Below are positions 24,689 to 33,412 of a DNA stretch of 64,000 nt, in pieces. The stretch's first letter is position 1. Every line of letters begins with the position of its first letter. Location of the stretch: positions 1,653,001-1,717,000 of the forward strand of contig NZ_CP052859.1 of assembly GCF_012935695.1 (NCBI RefSeq), read 5' to 3'. The DNA comes from Pseudomonas sp. ADAK18 (GTDB lineage: Bacteria; Pseudomonadota; Gammaproteobacteria; Pseudomonadales; Pseudomonadaceae). A model generated the notes under the pieces. The model did not search any database. It had not been told where the DNA came from and saw nothing but the letters and a program-made list of their open reading frames with translations. The translations under genes were made by a program, and so were the position numbers.

Positions 24689-25582
24689 TTATAGATCGTG
24701 CGCAGGCCCCGTCAGCACCTGCCTGAACGTCTCCACCAACGGCCTCAAATTGATCCGATGCCACGCCGCCCACAACGGTGTGGTGTAGGTCAGCCAGGGC
24801 AGCTCCCGCAAGACCACCCCCGGCGGTGCGTTCCGGCTCAAACCCTTCTGCACCATCGCCACTCCCAACCCCGACGCTACCAGCCCTAATGCAGTAAACG
24901 GCTCACTGGCTTCCATCGGCATCTGCGGCGTGAAGCCGGCGCGGATGCAGGCGGCGACGAAATCGTCAGCGGTCCCGGGTTTGCGCTGTACGCCGATCCA
25001 TTGCTGGTCGGCCAGGTGCTGCGGCAGCAGTTCGGCCTGGCTGGCCAAAGGGTGATGCTCTGGCAAGGCCAGCAGCATTGGGTCGTCGAGCACCTGGAAG
25101 GACAACAGGTCCGGATCATCGGCCGCTGGCGGCTCACCGACCAGGGCGATATCCAGGCTACGTTGACGCAGGCCTTCCAATTGCTCGCCGGAGGGCAGGT
25201 TGTACAACGCGATATGCACGTTGGGCCGTGCCTCGCGCAGCACTTTCAGGGCATTGGGCAGCACACCGGCATGCATGGCGTTTTCAATGTAACCGATGCA
25301 CAAGCCACCTTCTTCACCTCGGCCCAGGCGACGCCCTAAAGACTCCAGCCGGTTGGCGTGGGTGAGCAGCGCCTTGGTTTCTGCGAGAAAGGTCTGGCCA
25401 TCCCGCGTCAGGCGAATGCGCTGTTGGCTGCGTTCGAACAGGGTCAGGCCCAGGCGTTCTTCCAACTGGGCAATCTGCCGGCTCAAAGGTGACTGGGAGA
25501 TGTGCAACCGTTCGGCGGCGCGCCCCACGTGTTCTTCTTCGGCGACTACAACGAAGTAGCGCAGTTGGCGGAAATCAATCAT
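24689..25582 (-). CDS. LysR-family regulator, divergent from AKR/SDR operon
   Basis: A 297-residue LysR protein of the BenM/CatM/HcaR-like group (MIDFRQLRYFVVVAEEEHVG, HISQSPLSRQIAQLEERLG). Effector domain starts about residue 90 (GGLCIGYIENAMHAGVLPNA). It diverges from the aldo-keto reductase at 25711 across 128 bases, so it likely controls that operon. The start at 25582 gives the canonical LysR N-terminus. Confidence 0.9.
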   Translation of the reverse strand: MIDFRQLRYFVVVAEEEHVGRAAERLHISQSPLSRQIAQLEERLGLTLFERSQQRIRLTRDGQTFLAETKALLTHANRLESLGRRLGRGEEGGLCIGYIENAMHAGVLPNALKVLREARPNVHIALYNLPSGEQLEGLRQRSLDIALVGEPPAADDPDLLSFQVLDDPMLLALPEHHPLASQAELLPQHLADQQWIGVQRKPGTADDFVAACIRAGFTPQMPMEASEPFTALGLVASGLGVAMVQKGLSRNAPPGVVLRELPWLTYTTPLWAAWHRINLRPLVETFRQVLTGPAHDL

Positions 25583-25710
25583 GTAAGGCCTATGCTTCAG
25601 ACGTAAAAGGACTCAAGTAGGTCGCAGTATGTCTTGGACGGTCTGATCGAAGCAATCTAGGATCTGCTCAACGGTCACACAACGACCTTGAACCTTTTGA
25701 GGATCCAATC

Positions 25711-26715
25711 ATGAGTTTGAAAGACAAACTGCCCGGCGTACTGGGTTTTGGCACCGCCCCCTTGGGCAACATGTTCCGCGCCATTCCCGAGGAAGAAGCC
25801 CAGGCCACCGTCGAGGCGGCGTGGAACCAGGGCGTGCGTTACTTCGACACCGCACCGTTCTACGGTTCTGGCCTGTCGGAGTTGCGTCTGGGCCAGGCCC
25901 TGTCGAAATACAACCGCGATGACTACGTGCTCAGCACCAAGGTCGGTCGGCTGATTCTCGACGAAGTGGAAGAAAGCGCCCGGGACCTGGGTGAGAAAAG
26001 CGGCGTGTTCGAACACGGTCGCCCCAACAAAATGCTCAATGATTACAGCGCCGACGCCACCTTGCGCTCCATCGAAGACAGCCTAAAGCGCCTGCAAACC
26101 GACCGCCTGGACATTGTCTGGATCCACGACATCGCTCAGGACTTCTACGGCGACCAATGGCTGGAGTACTTCAACCAGGCCCGCACCGGCGCGTTCAAAG
26201 TGCTGACCCGCCTGCGTGAAGAAGGTGTCATTAAGGCCTGGGGCCTGGGGGTTAACCGTGTTGAACCCTGCGAACTGACCCTGGACCTGACCGAAGCCCA
26301 GCCCGACGGCTTCCTGTTGGCCGGTCGCTACACGTTGCTGGACCATGAGCGCGCCCTGCAACGCCTGATGGATGCGGCCTTGGCCCAGAACGTCGAGATC
26401 GTGGTCGGTGGCCCTTACAGTTCGGGGATCCTGGCCGGAGGTGAGCATTTCGAATACCAGAAAGCCAGCCCGGCGATCATCAACAAAGTCGAGCAGATCA
26501 AGGCCATCGCCCAGGCCCACGGCGTCGATGTGAAAGCCGCTGCGCTGCAATTCTCCCTGGCCCATCCGGCCGTGGCTGCGGTGATTCCCGGTGCCAGTCG
26601 TCCGGGGCGTCTTGCCGAAGACGTCGCAGCGTTGTCAGTAAAGATTCCAGCCGCCTTTTGGCAGGCCCTGCGTGACGCCCGATTGATTTCGGCCCGTGCG
26701 CCATTGCCCCTCTAA
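25711..26715 (+). CDS. Aldo/keto reductase
   Basis: A 334-residue TIM-barrel NAD(P)-dependent oxidoreductase. The AKR tetrad is visible: Asp and Tyr in YFDTAPFYGSGLSE, Lys in LSTKVGR, His in IVWIHD. C-terminal VAAVIPGASRPGRLAEDV is the cofactor-binding region. The sequence is of the D-threo-aldose/L-fucose dehydrogenase and pyridoxal dehydrogenase-like subgroup. RBS ttgaggat precedes ATG 25711. First of three genes with an SDR and an SRPBCC protein. Confidence 0.9.
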   Translation: MSLKDKLPGVLGFGTAPLGNMFRAIPEEEAQATVEAAWNQGVRYFDTAPFYGSGLSELRLGQALSKYNRDDYVLSTKVGRLILDEVEESARDLGEKSGVFEHGRPNKMLNDYSADATLRSIEDSLKRLQTDRLDIVWIHDIAQDFYGDQWLEYFNQARTGAFKVLTRLREEGVIKAWGLGVNRVEPCELTLDLTEAQPDGFLLAGRYTLLDHERALQRLMDAALAQNVEIVVGGPYSSGILAGGEHFEYQKASPAIINKVEQIKAIAQAHGVDVKAAALQFSLAHPAVAAVIPGASRPGRLAEDVAALSVKIPAAFWQALRDARLISARAPLPL

Positions 26716-26731
26716 TCACAGGAGTTCACTT

Positions 26732-27529
26732 ATGAAAATCGATGTAAGCGGCAAGTTGGCAATCGTCAGTGGCAGCACTGCCGGGATCGGCCTGGGCATC
26801 AGCCTGGCCCTGGCTGAATCCGGTGCCACGGTGGTGGTGATCGGGCGTGAATCGAGCAAGGTGGACGCGGCCCTGGCGAGTATTCGCCAGGCGGTCCCCG
26901 GCGCCCAACTGCGTGGGTTGGTGGCTGACCTGGGCACTGCCGAAGGTGCAGAAAAGCTGTTCGCTGCCGAACCGCGAGCGGACATCCTTGTGAACAATCT
27001 GGGGATCTTCAACGACGTGGATTTCTTCGACGCCCCGGACAGCGAGTGGACGCGCTTTTATGAAGTCAACGTCATCTCTGGAGTGCGCCTGGCACGGCAT
27101 TATGTGCCGGACATGGTCAAGCAGGGCTGGGGGCGGGTGATTTTCCTGTCCTCGGAATCGGGTGTGGCGACGCCGGCGGACATGATCAACTACGGCGTCA
27201 CCAAAAGCGCCAACCTGGCGGTGTCCCACGGTTTGGCCAAGCGCCTGGCGGGCACGGGTGTGACGGTGAATGCGATCCTGCCGGGGCCGACCTTTACCGA
27301 CGGCCTGGAAGAGATGCTCAAGGAGGCCACGGCGAAATCCGGGCGCAGTGCGCGGGAGGAGGCCGATGTGTTTGTGCGTGAGGCCCGGCCGACCTCGATC
27401 ATTCAACGTGCGGCGAATGTGGATGAAGTGGCGAATCTGGTGGCGTACATTGCTTCACCGCTGTCTTCGGCCACCACCGGCGCAGCTTTGCGGGTTGACG
27501 GCGGCGTCGTCGACAGCATGGCGATCTAA
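26732..27529 (+). CDS. Short-chain dehydrogenase/reductase
   Basis: A 265-residue SDR with glycine motif SGSTAGIGLGI (residues 14-24), NNLG, catalytic Ser in FLSSESG, and YGVTK as Tyr-x3-Lys. RBS caggag lies before the ATG at 26732. It follows the aldo/keto reductase by 16 bases, consistent with two-step oxidation of a sugar or alcohol, although the substrate cannot be named. Confidence 0.9.
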   Translation: MKIDVSGKLAIVSGSTAGIGLGISLALAESGATVVVIGRESSKVDAALASIRQAVPGAQLRGLVADLGTAEGAEKLFAAEPRADILVNNLGIFNDVDFFDAPDSEWTRFYEVNVISGVRLARHYVPDMVKQGWGRVIFLSSESGVATPADMINYGVTKSANLAVSHGLAKRLAGTGVTVNAILPGPTFTDGLEEMLKEATAKSGRSAREEADVFVREARPTSIIQRAANVDEVANLVAYIASPLSSATTGAALRVDGGVVDSMAI

Positions 27530-27550
27530 CTATTTTTTTGGAGTCTTATC

Positions 27551-27967
27551 GTGGCAAAAGCATCTGCTGTTATTGAAATTCCAGCGTCGGCCGAACAGGT
27601 CTGGCAATTGGTCGGTGGCTTTAATTCGCTACCGGATTGGCTGCCCTTTATCGCCAAGAGCGAGCCCAGCGATGGCGGTCGTGTGCGTCACCTGCAAACC
27701 GCTGACGGTGGCGTGGTGGTTGAGCGTCTGCAGACCTTTGATGAAGCGGCGCGTACCTATAGCTACTCCATCAGCGAATCGCCGTTTCCGGTGAACGAGT
27801 ATTTAGCGACCCTGAAGGTTGAGGCGCTGACCGAGAGCACGGCGAAAGTGACGTGGTCCGGAGTGTTCACGCCGGTGGCCGGTGTGACGGACGCGGCGGT
27901 GGAGGAGTTGTTCACTGGTGTGTACAGCGGTGGGCTTGAAGCGTTGCGCGGCAACTTCCCGGCCTGA
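27551..27967 (+). CDS. SRPBCC-family protein (polyketide cyclase/START-like)
   Basis: A 138-residue ligand-binding helix-grip protein. MAKASAVIEIPASAEQVWQL, then FNSLPDWLPFIAKSEPSDGG, are typical of SRPBCC members with a large hydrophobic cavity. GTG start at 27551 has tttttggag upstream. It closes the AKR-SDR operon and may bind or process a related small molecule. Confidence 0.87.
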   Translation: MAKASAVIEIPASAEQVWQLVGGFNSLPDWLPFIAKSEPSDGGRVRHLQTADGGVVVERLQTFDEAARTYSYSISESPFPVNEYLATLKVEALTESTAKVTWSGVFTPVAGVTDAAVEELFTGVYSGGLEALRGNFPA

Positions 27968-27994
27968 TCAATCTAAAAATCAACACGAATCTAA

Positions 27995-28082
27995 TGTGGG
28001 AGCGGGCTTGCTCGCGAAAGCGGTGTGTCAGTCGACAGATGTATTGGCTGGCCCGCATTCGCGAGCAAGCCCGCTCCCACAT
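27995..28082. repeat. REP doublet (tgtgggagcgggcttgctcgcgaa class)
   Basis: Inverted pair tgtgggagcgggcttgctcg ... cgagcaagcccgctcccaca, between convergent SRPBCC and histidine kinase genes. Confidence 0.93.
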
Positions 28083-28100
28083 TTTTGATCGGCGGTGTAT

Positions 28101-29495
28101 TCAAGCTTCCGGCATCAACTGCTGCCGACACTCCAGCACTAGCCGCGCACCGCCCAGCTCGCTGGTGCCCACTTCCAGCTTGAAGCCGTGCAGGTTGATG
28201 ATCGCCGCGACAATCGACAATCCCAATCCAAACCCGCCGTGTTGATTGCCTTCTTCCACTCGATAGAAACGTTGGAACACGGAGTTGCGTTCCGCCTCGG
28301 GAATACCAGGCCCCGAATCCAGGACTTCAATTCGTGTACTGCCGGCATCGTTGACTGCCCGCAGAATCACCGAGCCGCCCGGTGGGGTGAATTTGATCGA
28401 GTTGCTCAGCAGGTTGGCCAGGGCTTCGAACAGCAAGGCCCGGTCACCGGTAATCCACGGCAGCGATTCCGGGGTTTCCAGCAGCAGCTGCATTTCGCCT
28501 TCTTCCGCCAGGGGGAGGTAGAAGTCGTGAAGTTCGCGCAGCAAGGGCAGGGGATCGAGCACCAGGAAACCAGAGCGGCGTTGGTGGTCTTCCAGCTCGG
28601 AAATCCGCAGCAACCCGCGAAAACGCGCCATCAGCGTATCGGTCTCATTGATCACTTCATCCAGTTGCAGCGCGTGGGGCGAGTCTTCATCGGCCTGCTG
28701 CTTGATCCGATACAACTGCGCCCGCAGACGGGTCAGCGGTGTGCGCAGGTCGTGGGCAATGTTGTCGCACACGCCCTTGACCTCGTTCATCAGTTTCTCG
28801 ATGCGATCGAGCATGGCGTTGACGATCGCCGCCAGCATGTCCAGTTCATCACGCCGATTGGACAGCGGCAGGCGGTGGGTCAGGTCGCCAGCGACGATGG
28901 CCTCGGCGCTGGCCTGAATCCCGCGAATCCGGCGCAGTGGTCGCCGGCGCAACAGATGCCAGCCGGCTGCACCGGGGATGATGGTCAGGGAAATCCCCCA
29001 GAGCAGGGCATGCAGGATGATCCGGGTCACACCGAACAGCGAGCCGTTTTCCCGCACCAAGATCAGCCAGCGGCCGTCGCCGGTATGGGTGGCCACAGCA
29101 TCACAACTGTCTCGGGGCAGTTTCGGGTCGTCGGAGTCGATGCAGTTGGCGAGGGCGTGGATGTGCCCGTCCAGTGGCAGGTCCGGAGGCACCACGCGGA
29201 TGGGACCACTCAGGGGATTGAACTGCTCGTCGAACAGGCCGTAGGCGTCTACGCCTTTCATGTCGAAGGTCATGCTGGTGGTCAGCGCTTCCACCAGCTC
29301 TTCGCCATCGAAGCGTTGGAACAGGTGCTGACGCTGCATCAGGGAATGGCGCGACAGATCACCCAAATAACCCGACACCTCGTAATACAGCACCCCCATG
29401 AGGATGCAGCTCCAGGCCACGAACAACGAACTGTACAGCGCCAGCAAGCGGCTGCTGGAAGAGCGCCAGCCCTTAGAGGGGTTCAGCAATGACAT
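28101..29495 (-). CDS. Sensor histidine kinase (OmpR-pair type)
   Basis: A 464-residue membrane kinase: TM1 about residues 18-40, periplasmic domain about 41-155 with a Cys pair near 118 and 131, TM2 about 156-176, HAMP about 180-235, H-box NIAHDLRTPLTRLR with His248, N-box LLSNSIKFTPPGG (Asn365), G1 DSGPGIP and G2 GFGLGLS. The C-terminus is a complete GHKL domain. Its start overlaps the response regulator gene by 23 bases, so the two are translationally coupled. Ligand unknown; a copper role is possible given the nearby Cus operon, but it is 2.2 kb away and on the opposite strand. Confidence 0.92.
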   Translation of the reverse strand: MSLLNPSKGWRSSSSRLLALYSSLFVAWSCILMGVLYYEVSGYLGDLSRHSLMQRQHLFQRFDGEELVEALTTSMTFDMKGVDAYGLFDEQFNPLSGPIRVVPPDLPLDGHIHALANCIDSDDPKLPRDSCDAVATHTGDGRWLILVRENGSLFGVTRIILHALLWGISLTIIPGAAGWHLLRRRPLRRIRGIQASAEAIVAGDLTHRLPLSNRRDELDMLAAIVNAMLDRIEKLMNEVKGVCDNIAHDLRTPLTRLRAQLYRIKQQADEDSPHALQLDEVINETDTLMARFRGLLRISELEDHQRRSGFLVLDPLPLLRELHDFYLPLAEEGEMQLLLETPESLPWITGDRALLFEALANLLSNSIKFTPPGGSVILRAVNDAGSTRIEVLDSGPGIPEAERNSVFQRFYRVEEGNQHGGFGLGLSIVAAIINLHGFKLEVGTSELGGARLVLECRQQLMPEA

Positions 29496-30156
29496 AACCC
29501 GAGCCTCGTACCGTGCGGATCAGCGGCGTGAGGCCCGGGGGATCGATTTTCTTGCGCAGGCGACCGATGTGTACGTCGATCAGGTTGGTGCCCGGGTCGA
29601 AGTGATAACCCCAGACTTCCTCGAAGATCATCATCCGCGACAGGATCTGCCCGGTGTTGCGCATCAGGAATTCCAGCAGTTTGTATTCGGTGGGCAACAG
29701 GCTCAGGGGCTGATCGGCACGGCTGGCTTCGCGGCTGATCAGGTTGAGCTCCAGATCGGCCACCCGCAGCGCGGTTTCGAATTCCTTGACCGTGCTTTTG
29801 CGTCGCAGCAGCACCTCGACCCGCGCCGCCATTTCGTCGGAGGCGAAGGGTTTGGTCAGGTAATCATCGCCACCGGCCCGCAGGCCGCGCACCCGTTCGT
29901 CGACATCGGAGAGGGCGCTGATCATCAGGATCGGCGTCGACACACCGATGGTGCGCAGGGTGGTGACGATGGCCAGGCCATCCAGTTCGGGGAGCATACG
30001 GTCGAGGGTGATCAGATCGTAATCGCCACTGACCGCGCGGACCAGGCCTTCGCGGCCGTTGTCCACCCAATCGACGTCCAGTCCATGACTACTCAGTTCA
30101 GCGACGATCTCGCGGGCCGTTACGGCGTCGTCTTCGATGGTCAAAATGCGGGTCAT
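29473..30156 (-). CDS. OmpR/PhoB-family response regulator
   Basis: A 227-residue two-domain regulator. Receiver: acidic pair ED at residues 8-10, phospho-acceptor Asp52 in LITLDRMLPELDG, and KPF motif near residue 104. The C-terminal winged helix (about 130-225) includes LLPTEYKLLEFLMRNTGQ and NLIDVHIGRLRKKID. RBS aaggag precedes the ATG at 30156. It is first in the operon with the kinase. Confidence 0.94.
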   Translation of the reverse strand: MTRILTIEDDAVTAREIVAELSSHGLDVDWVDNGREGLVRAVSGDYDLITLDRMLPELDGLAIVTTLRTIGVSTPILMISALSDVDERVRGLRAGGDDYLTKPFASDEMAARVEVLLRRKSTVKEFETALRVADLELNLISREASRADQPLSLLPTEYKLLEFLMRNTGQILSRMMIFEEVWGYHFDPGTNLIDVHIGRLRKKIDPPGLTPLIRTVRGSGYVIAEPL

Positions 30157-30277
30157 AAGGAGTACCTGGTGAGCAATTCACACTGAAGTAGGGGCATTTT
30201 GCCAAGAAATGATAGTCAGCTTCCTAAAAAAATATTCATGTAGGCATAAATGCCACATTTTTGTGGCCCGCCGCCTT

Positions 30278-30410
30278 CTGTGGCGAGCGGGCTTGCCCGC
30301 GTTGGGCTGCGTAGCAGCCCTGAAACCTGAGACTTCGTTTTCACTGAGTATATGTGCTGCTCTTTTCGGGCCGCTGCGCAGCCCAACGCGGGCAAGCCCG
30401 CTCGCCACAG
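30278..30410. repeat. REP doublet (tgtggcgagcgggcttgcccgc class)
   Basis: Inverted pair ctgtggcgagcgggcttgcc ... caagcccgctcgccacag with inner ttgggctgcg/cgcagcccaa arms. It occupies much of the gap between the response regulator and membrane protein genes. Confidence 0.92.
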
Positions 30411-30521
30411 AGAGAATGCATAAAGCCCGCCTTCAGCAGCCATTTCTTGCAAGTTGCATGGCCTAAGGAAGTTCAAATTACTTAACTAATTGAAACGTAT
30501 GAGGTTTTAATTTTTTGCTAC

Positions 30522-30537
30522 TGGCATGCAGCCTGCA
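30522..30537 (+). promoter_or_regulatory. Candidate sigma-54 (RpoN) promoter
   Basis: tggcatgcagcctgca matches the -24/-12 consensus TGGCACG-N4-TTGCA with two mismatches and the required GG-N10-GC spacing. It lies 54 bases before the membrane-protein start. No enhancer-binding protein or site is recognised. Confidence 0.4.
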
Positions 30538-30590
30538 CTGTCCCTTTCGACAGTTGTAACACCATTTTTCATGCCTGGAGCAAAACAACA

Positions 30591-31496
30591 ATGATCACAT
30601 CCTCATCCACGCTGCAAGAGTCAAGCACGCTCTCCGGGGTTTCCTGGGGGGCGATCTTTGCCGGGGCGGCTGCGGCGGCGGCTCTGTCGATGATCCTGAT
30701 ACTGCTGGGCTTCGGCCTGGGCTTTTCGGCGGTGTCGCCGTGGTCCGACAGCGGCATCAGCGCCAAGGGGCTCGGCATTTCAACCATTGTCTGGCTGGCC
30801 TTCACCCAGATTGTCGCGGCAGGCCTGGGCGGATACATCGCCGGGCGACTGCGGGTGAAGTGGGCCAATATGCATGGCGATGAGGTGTACTTTCGCGACA
30901 CCGCCCATGGCTTCCTGGCCTGGGCCGTGGCGACGTTGATCACTGCGACGCTGGTGGTCGGCTCGGTGAGCAGCATCGTCGGCGGTGGCGTACAGGCCGG
31001 TGCCAGCGTGGCGTCGGGCGCGGTCAGTGGCATGACCCAAGCGGCCGGCAACGCCGCCAGCGGTGAAGACTTCGGCTATTACGTCGACAGCCTGTTCCGT
31101 GACGATCGCCCCGCATCGGTCAGTGATGACGCAGTGCATGGTGTGGTTTATCGAATCTTTACCCGCACCCTGAGCAACGATGGGCAACTGGCCCCTGAAG
31201 ACCGCACCTACCTGGCGCAGTTGATCAGCCAGCGGACCAACCTCAGCCAGGCCGATGCCGAACGTAGGGTCGGTCAGGTCTATGGCCAGGCCCGTAAAGC
31301 GGTGGATGACGCCAAGTTGAAAGCCAAGCAGGCTGCTGACACCGCCAGCAAAGTGGCTGCATGGACTTCGTTGTGGATGTTTGTGGCTTTGCTGTGTGGT
31401 GCCTTCTTTGCCAGCTTCGCCGCTACCTTCGGTGGCCGCCGCCGGGATGCCGTGGTGTACCTGGAAACCGAAACCTACACCACGTCCGTTCGTTAA
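30591..31496 (+). CDS. Conserved membrane protein, function unknown
   Basis: A 301-residue protein. Hydrophobic segments lie near residues 16-50 (GVSWGAIFAGAAAAAALSMI), 63-84, 105-130 and 262-283. Between them is a Gly/Ala/Ser-rich stretch (GGGVQAGASVASGAVSG) and a helical region with RTNLSQADAERRVGQVYGQA, reminiscent of apolipoprotein-like or CsbD-like stress proteins. No catalytic motif is visible. RBS ctggagca precedes the ATG. A 24-codon gene follows 15 bases later, then a terminator, so the two form a unit. Confidence 0.8.
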   Translation: MITSSSTLQESSTLSGVSWGAIFAGAAAAAALSMILILLGFGLGFSAVSPWSDSGISAKGLGISTIVWLAFTQIVAAGLGGYIAGRLRVKWANMHGDEVYFRDTAHGFLAWAVATLITATLVVGSVSSIVGGGVQAGASVASGAVSGMTQAAGNAASGEDFGYYVDSLFRDDRPASVSDDAVHGVVYRIFTRTLSNDGQLAPEDRTYLAQLISQRTNLSQADAERRVGQVYGQARKAVDDAKLKAKQAADTASKVAAWTSLWMFVALLCGAFFASFAATFGGRRRDAVVYLETETYTTSVR

Positions 31497-31511
31497 CTTA
31501 GGGAGAACGTC

Positions 31512-31586
31512 ATGCGCTCATTACTGCTGTGGTTCCTCGGTGTACCGATCCCGGTCATTATTCTGATCGCTATCTTCATGCATTGA
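31512..31586 (+). CDS. 24-residue membrane peptide
   Basis: ATG 31512 to TGA 31586 encodes MRSLLLWFLGVPIPVIILIA followed by IFMH, a single hydrophobic helix broken by GVPIP. RBS gggaga lies six bases upstream. It is placed between the 301-residue membrane protein and a strong terminator. I recall near-identical tiny peptides in other proteobacteria, which suggests a real conserved small membrane protein. Confidence 0.75.
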   Translation: MRSLLLWFLGVPIPVIILIAIFMH

Positions 31587-31608
31587 TCCGTTTGTTCGTC
31601 TGATCAAA

Positions 31609-31640
31609 GCCGCCTCTGCTCCAGCAGAGGCGGCCTTTTC
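31609..31640 (+). terminator. Rho-independent terminator
   Basis: A perfect 12-bp stem (gccgcctctgct / agcagaggcggc, loop cc) followed by cttttctg, after the 24-codon gene. Confidence 0.9.
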
Positions 31641-31707
31641 TGTATTTGCGAATTCTGCGCACTTTGTTAATTGTCGCTTAACCGTCCTTTGGCTAGACTC
31701 CGGCCCC

Positions 31708-32055
31708 ATGAGCCGCTATCTGCGTTTATTCCTGGTCCTGTTGCTGAGTCTCGCGCTTCCCCTGACCGGGATGGCGGGCGTGCCCTCGAGCACCGAACCG
31801 TGCCCGATGCAGATGCCCGATATGCCGATGATGAGCGACATGTCCCTGGACTGCTGCCAGGACGGTGCGACCCCGGCCGATCACAGCAAGTCCTGCAAAC
31901 CCGGCCAGGAATGCAAGACCGGCGGCATGCTGCAACTGTCGATGCCGGTGCTCAAGGCCCCGGTGATGTTCTCCAATGCACTGATCGCCAGCCTCTCCTC
32001 TGATTTCATCCCCGAGCGCACGCCATCCGGCGTCTGGCGTCCGCCCCGTTCCTGA
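31708..32055 (+). CDS. Met/Cys-rich exported protein leading the cus operon
   Basis: A 115-residue protein with signal peptide (RLFLVLLLSLALPLTGMAG). The mature part has a Met-rich segment PCPMQMPDMPMMSDMSLDCC and further Cys residues (SCKPGQEC), plausible Cu(I)/Ag(I) ligands in the periplasm. Its position directly before cusC suggests a metal-binding or sensing accessory, perhaps filling the CusF role, though no CusF fold is evident. Downstream, a 7-bp hairpin (32075-32094) lies in the 97-base gap before cusC. Confidence 0.75.
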   Translation: MSRYLRLFLVLLLSLALPLTGMAGVPSSTEPCPMQMPDMPMMSDMSLDCCQDGATPADHSKSCKPGQECKTGGMLQLSMPVLKAPVMFSNALIASLSSDFIPERTPSGVWRPPRS

Positions 32056-32152
32056 TTTCTGTTGTACCGAAGACTCATCCCGCTGAACCGGGATGGCCTT
32101 GCTGTGGGCCGCATTAAGCGACGCACAGTGGAACAGAACAGGAATCTTCAAC

Positions 32153-33412
32153 ATGAATTCCCTATGTGCGCGCATTGGGCGGCCCTTGGCGGCTGCCCTG
32201 GCGGCGGGCGTGCTGACGTGGCCGGCGCTGGCCTCGGCGCTGACCCTGGATGAAGCCTTGCGCCTGGCGCAGAACAACGCGCCATCGCTGACCGCCGAGT
32301 CGGCCAAGCTGCAAGCGGCGACCCAGGCAGCAATTCCGGCAGGTGAGCTGCCCGACCCGAAACTGGTGCTGGGCCTGCAGAATTTCCCGGTGGGCGGCCC
32401 CGATCGCGGCACGCTCTATGGTGACGACATGACCATGCAAATGGTCGGCGTTCAGCAACAAGTACCCAGCCGCGACAAGCGCAAGGCCCGGATCGAACTG
32501 GCCGAGGCTTCGGTAGAACGGGCCGCAGCCGAAGGACGGATAGAGCGCCTGAACGTACGCCAGGCCACGGCCCAGGCGTGGATTCGCGCTTACGCCGTCG
32601 AGCGCAAAAACGCCTTGTTCAAGGACTTCTACCAGCAGAACCGCCTGCTGCAAGACACCGTGCGTGCGCAATTGGCCGGTGGGCGTGGCCAGCCATCCGA
32701 CGCGGTGATCCCCCGGCAGGAAGCGGCCGAACTGGCCGGGCGCGAAGACGAACTGACTCAACAACGCGCCCAGGCCCGCGCCGCCCTCAAGCGCTGGATC
32801 GGCCCAGCCGCCAGCGAAGCCCCCAGCGGCCAGTTGCCCAACTGGTCTCTCGATACCCAAGGCCTGTCCCATAACCTGCACCAGCATCCGGTGCTGCAAG
32901 CCTTTGTGCCACGCACCCGCGAAGCCGAAGCCCGAGTGCGCGAAGCCAAGGCGCAAAAGACCTCGGACTGGAGCTGGGAAGTGGATTACCAGCACCGTGG
33001 CCGTGAGTACGGCGACATGGTCAGCCTGCAACTGACGTTTGATCTGCCGATCTTCCCCGGCCGCCGGCAGAACCCCGGCATCGCCGCCAAGCAGGCCGAA
33101 CTCGATCAACTGGACGCGGAGCGCGAAGCCACCACCCGCGAACACACTCAGGAGTTGGACGACGACCTGGCCGATTACCAGCGCCTGGACCGTGCGGTGC
33201 AGCGCAGCCAGGACAGCCTGGTGCCGCTGGCCGAAGAAAAGGTCGCGCTGAGCCTGGCCGGTTATCGCGCCGGCAAGGGTGACTTGATGAGTGTGGTAAC
33301 CGCGCGCCGTGAGCTGGTGGAAGCGCGTTTCAAACAGATCGACGCTCTGGAGCAACGGGCACTGACCGGTGCACAGCTGTATTTCGCGTATGGGGAACCT
33401 GCCAATGAATAA
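32153..33412 (+). CDS. cusC: TolC-family outer-membrane channel CusC/CzcC type
   Basis: A 419-residue outer-membrane efflux protein. The signal peptide ends near LASA; LTLDEALRLAQNNAPSLTAE is the classic OEP start. Long helices (about 50-190, 240-410) form the periplasmic tunnel. The ATG at 32153 is preceded by caggaat. Its stop overlaps the start of cusB by eight bases. It works with CusB and CusA as a three-part Cu+/Ag+ exporter. Confidence 0.9.
   Translation: MNSLCARIGRPLAAALAAGVLTWPALASALTLDEALRLAQNNAPSLTAESAKLQAATQAAIPAGELPDPKLVLGLQNFPVGGPDRGTLYGDDMTMQMVGVQQQVPSRDKRKARIELAEASVERAAAEGRIERLNVRQATAQAWIRAYAVERKNALFKDFYQQNRLLQDTVRAQLAGGRGQPSDAVIPRQEAAELAGREDELTQQRAQARAALKRWIGPAASEAPSGQLPNWSLDTQGLSHNLHQHPVLQAFVPRTREAEARVREAKAQKTSDWSWEVDYQHRGREYGDMVSLQLTFDLPIFPGRRQNPGIAAKQAELDQLDAEREATTREHTQELDDDLADYQRLDRAVQRSQDSLVPLAEEKVALSLAGYRAGKGDLMSVVTARRELVEARFKQIDALEQRALTGAQLYFAYGEPANE

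Noticed and set aside
28101..30156. Calling the two-component system CusRS
   Set aside because: It is 1.5-3.6 kb from cusC on the opposite strand with unrelated genes between, and the sensor domain shows no obvious copper ligands beyond one Cys pair.
30178..30476. Frames through the REP doublet at 30.3 kb
   Set aside because: Same REP-derived translation; no start signals.
31641..31707. CopR/CusR box before the cus operon
   Set aside because: ttaattgtcgcttaa shows slight symmetry but no convincing match to a known copper box.
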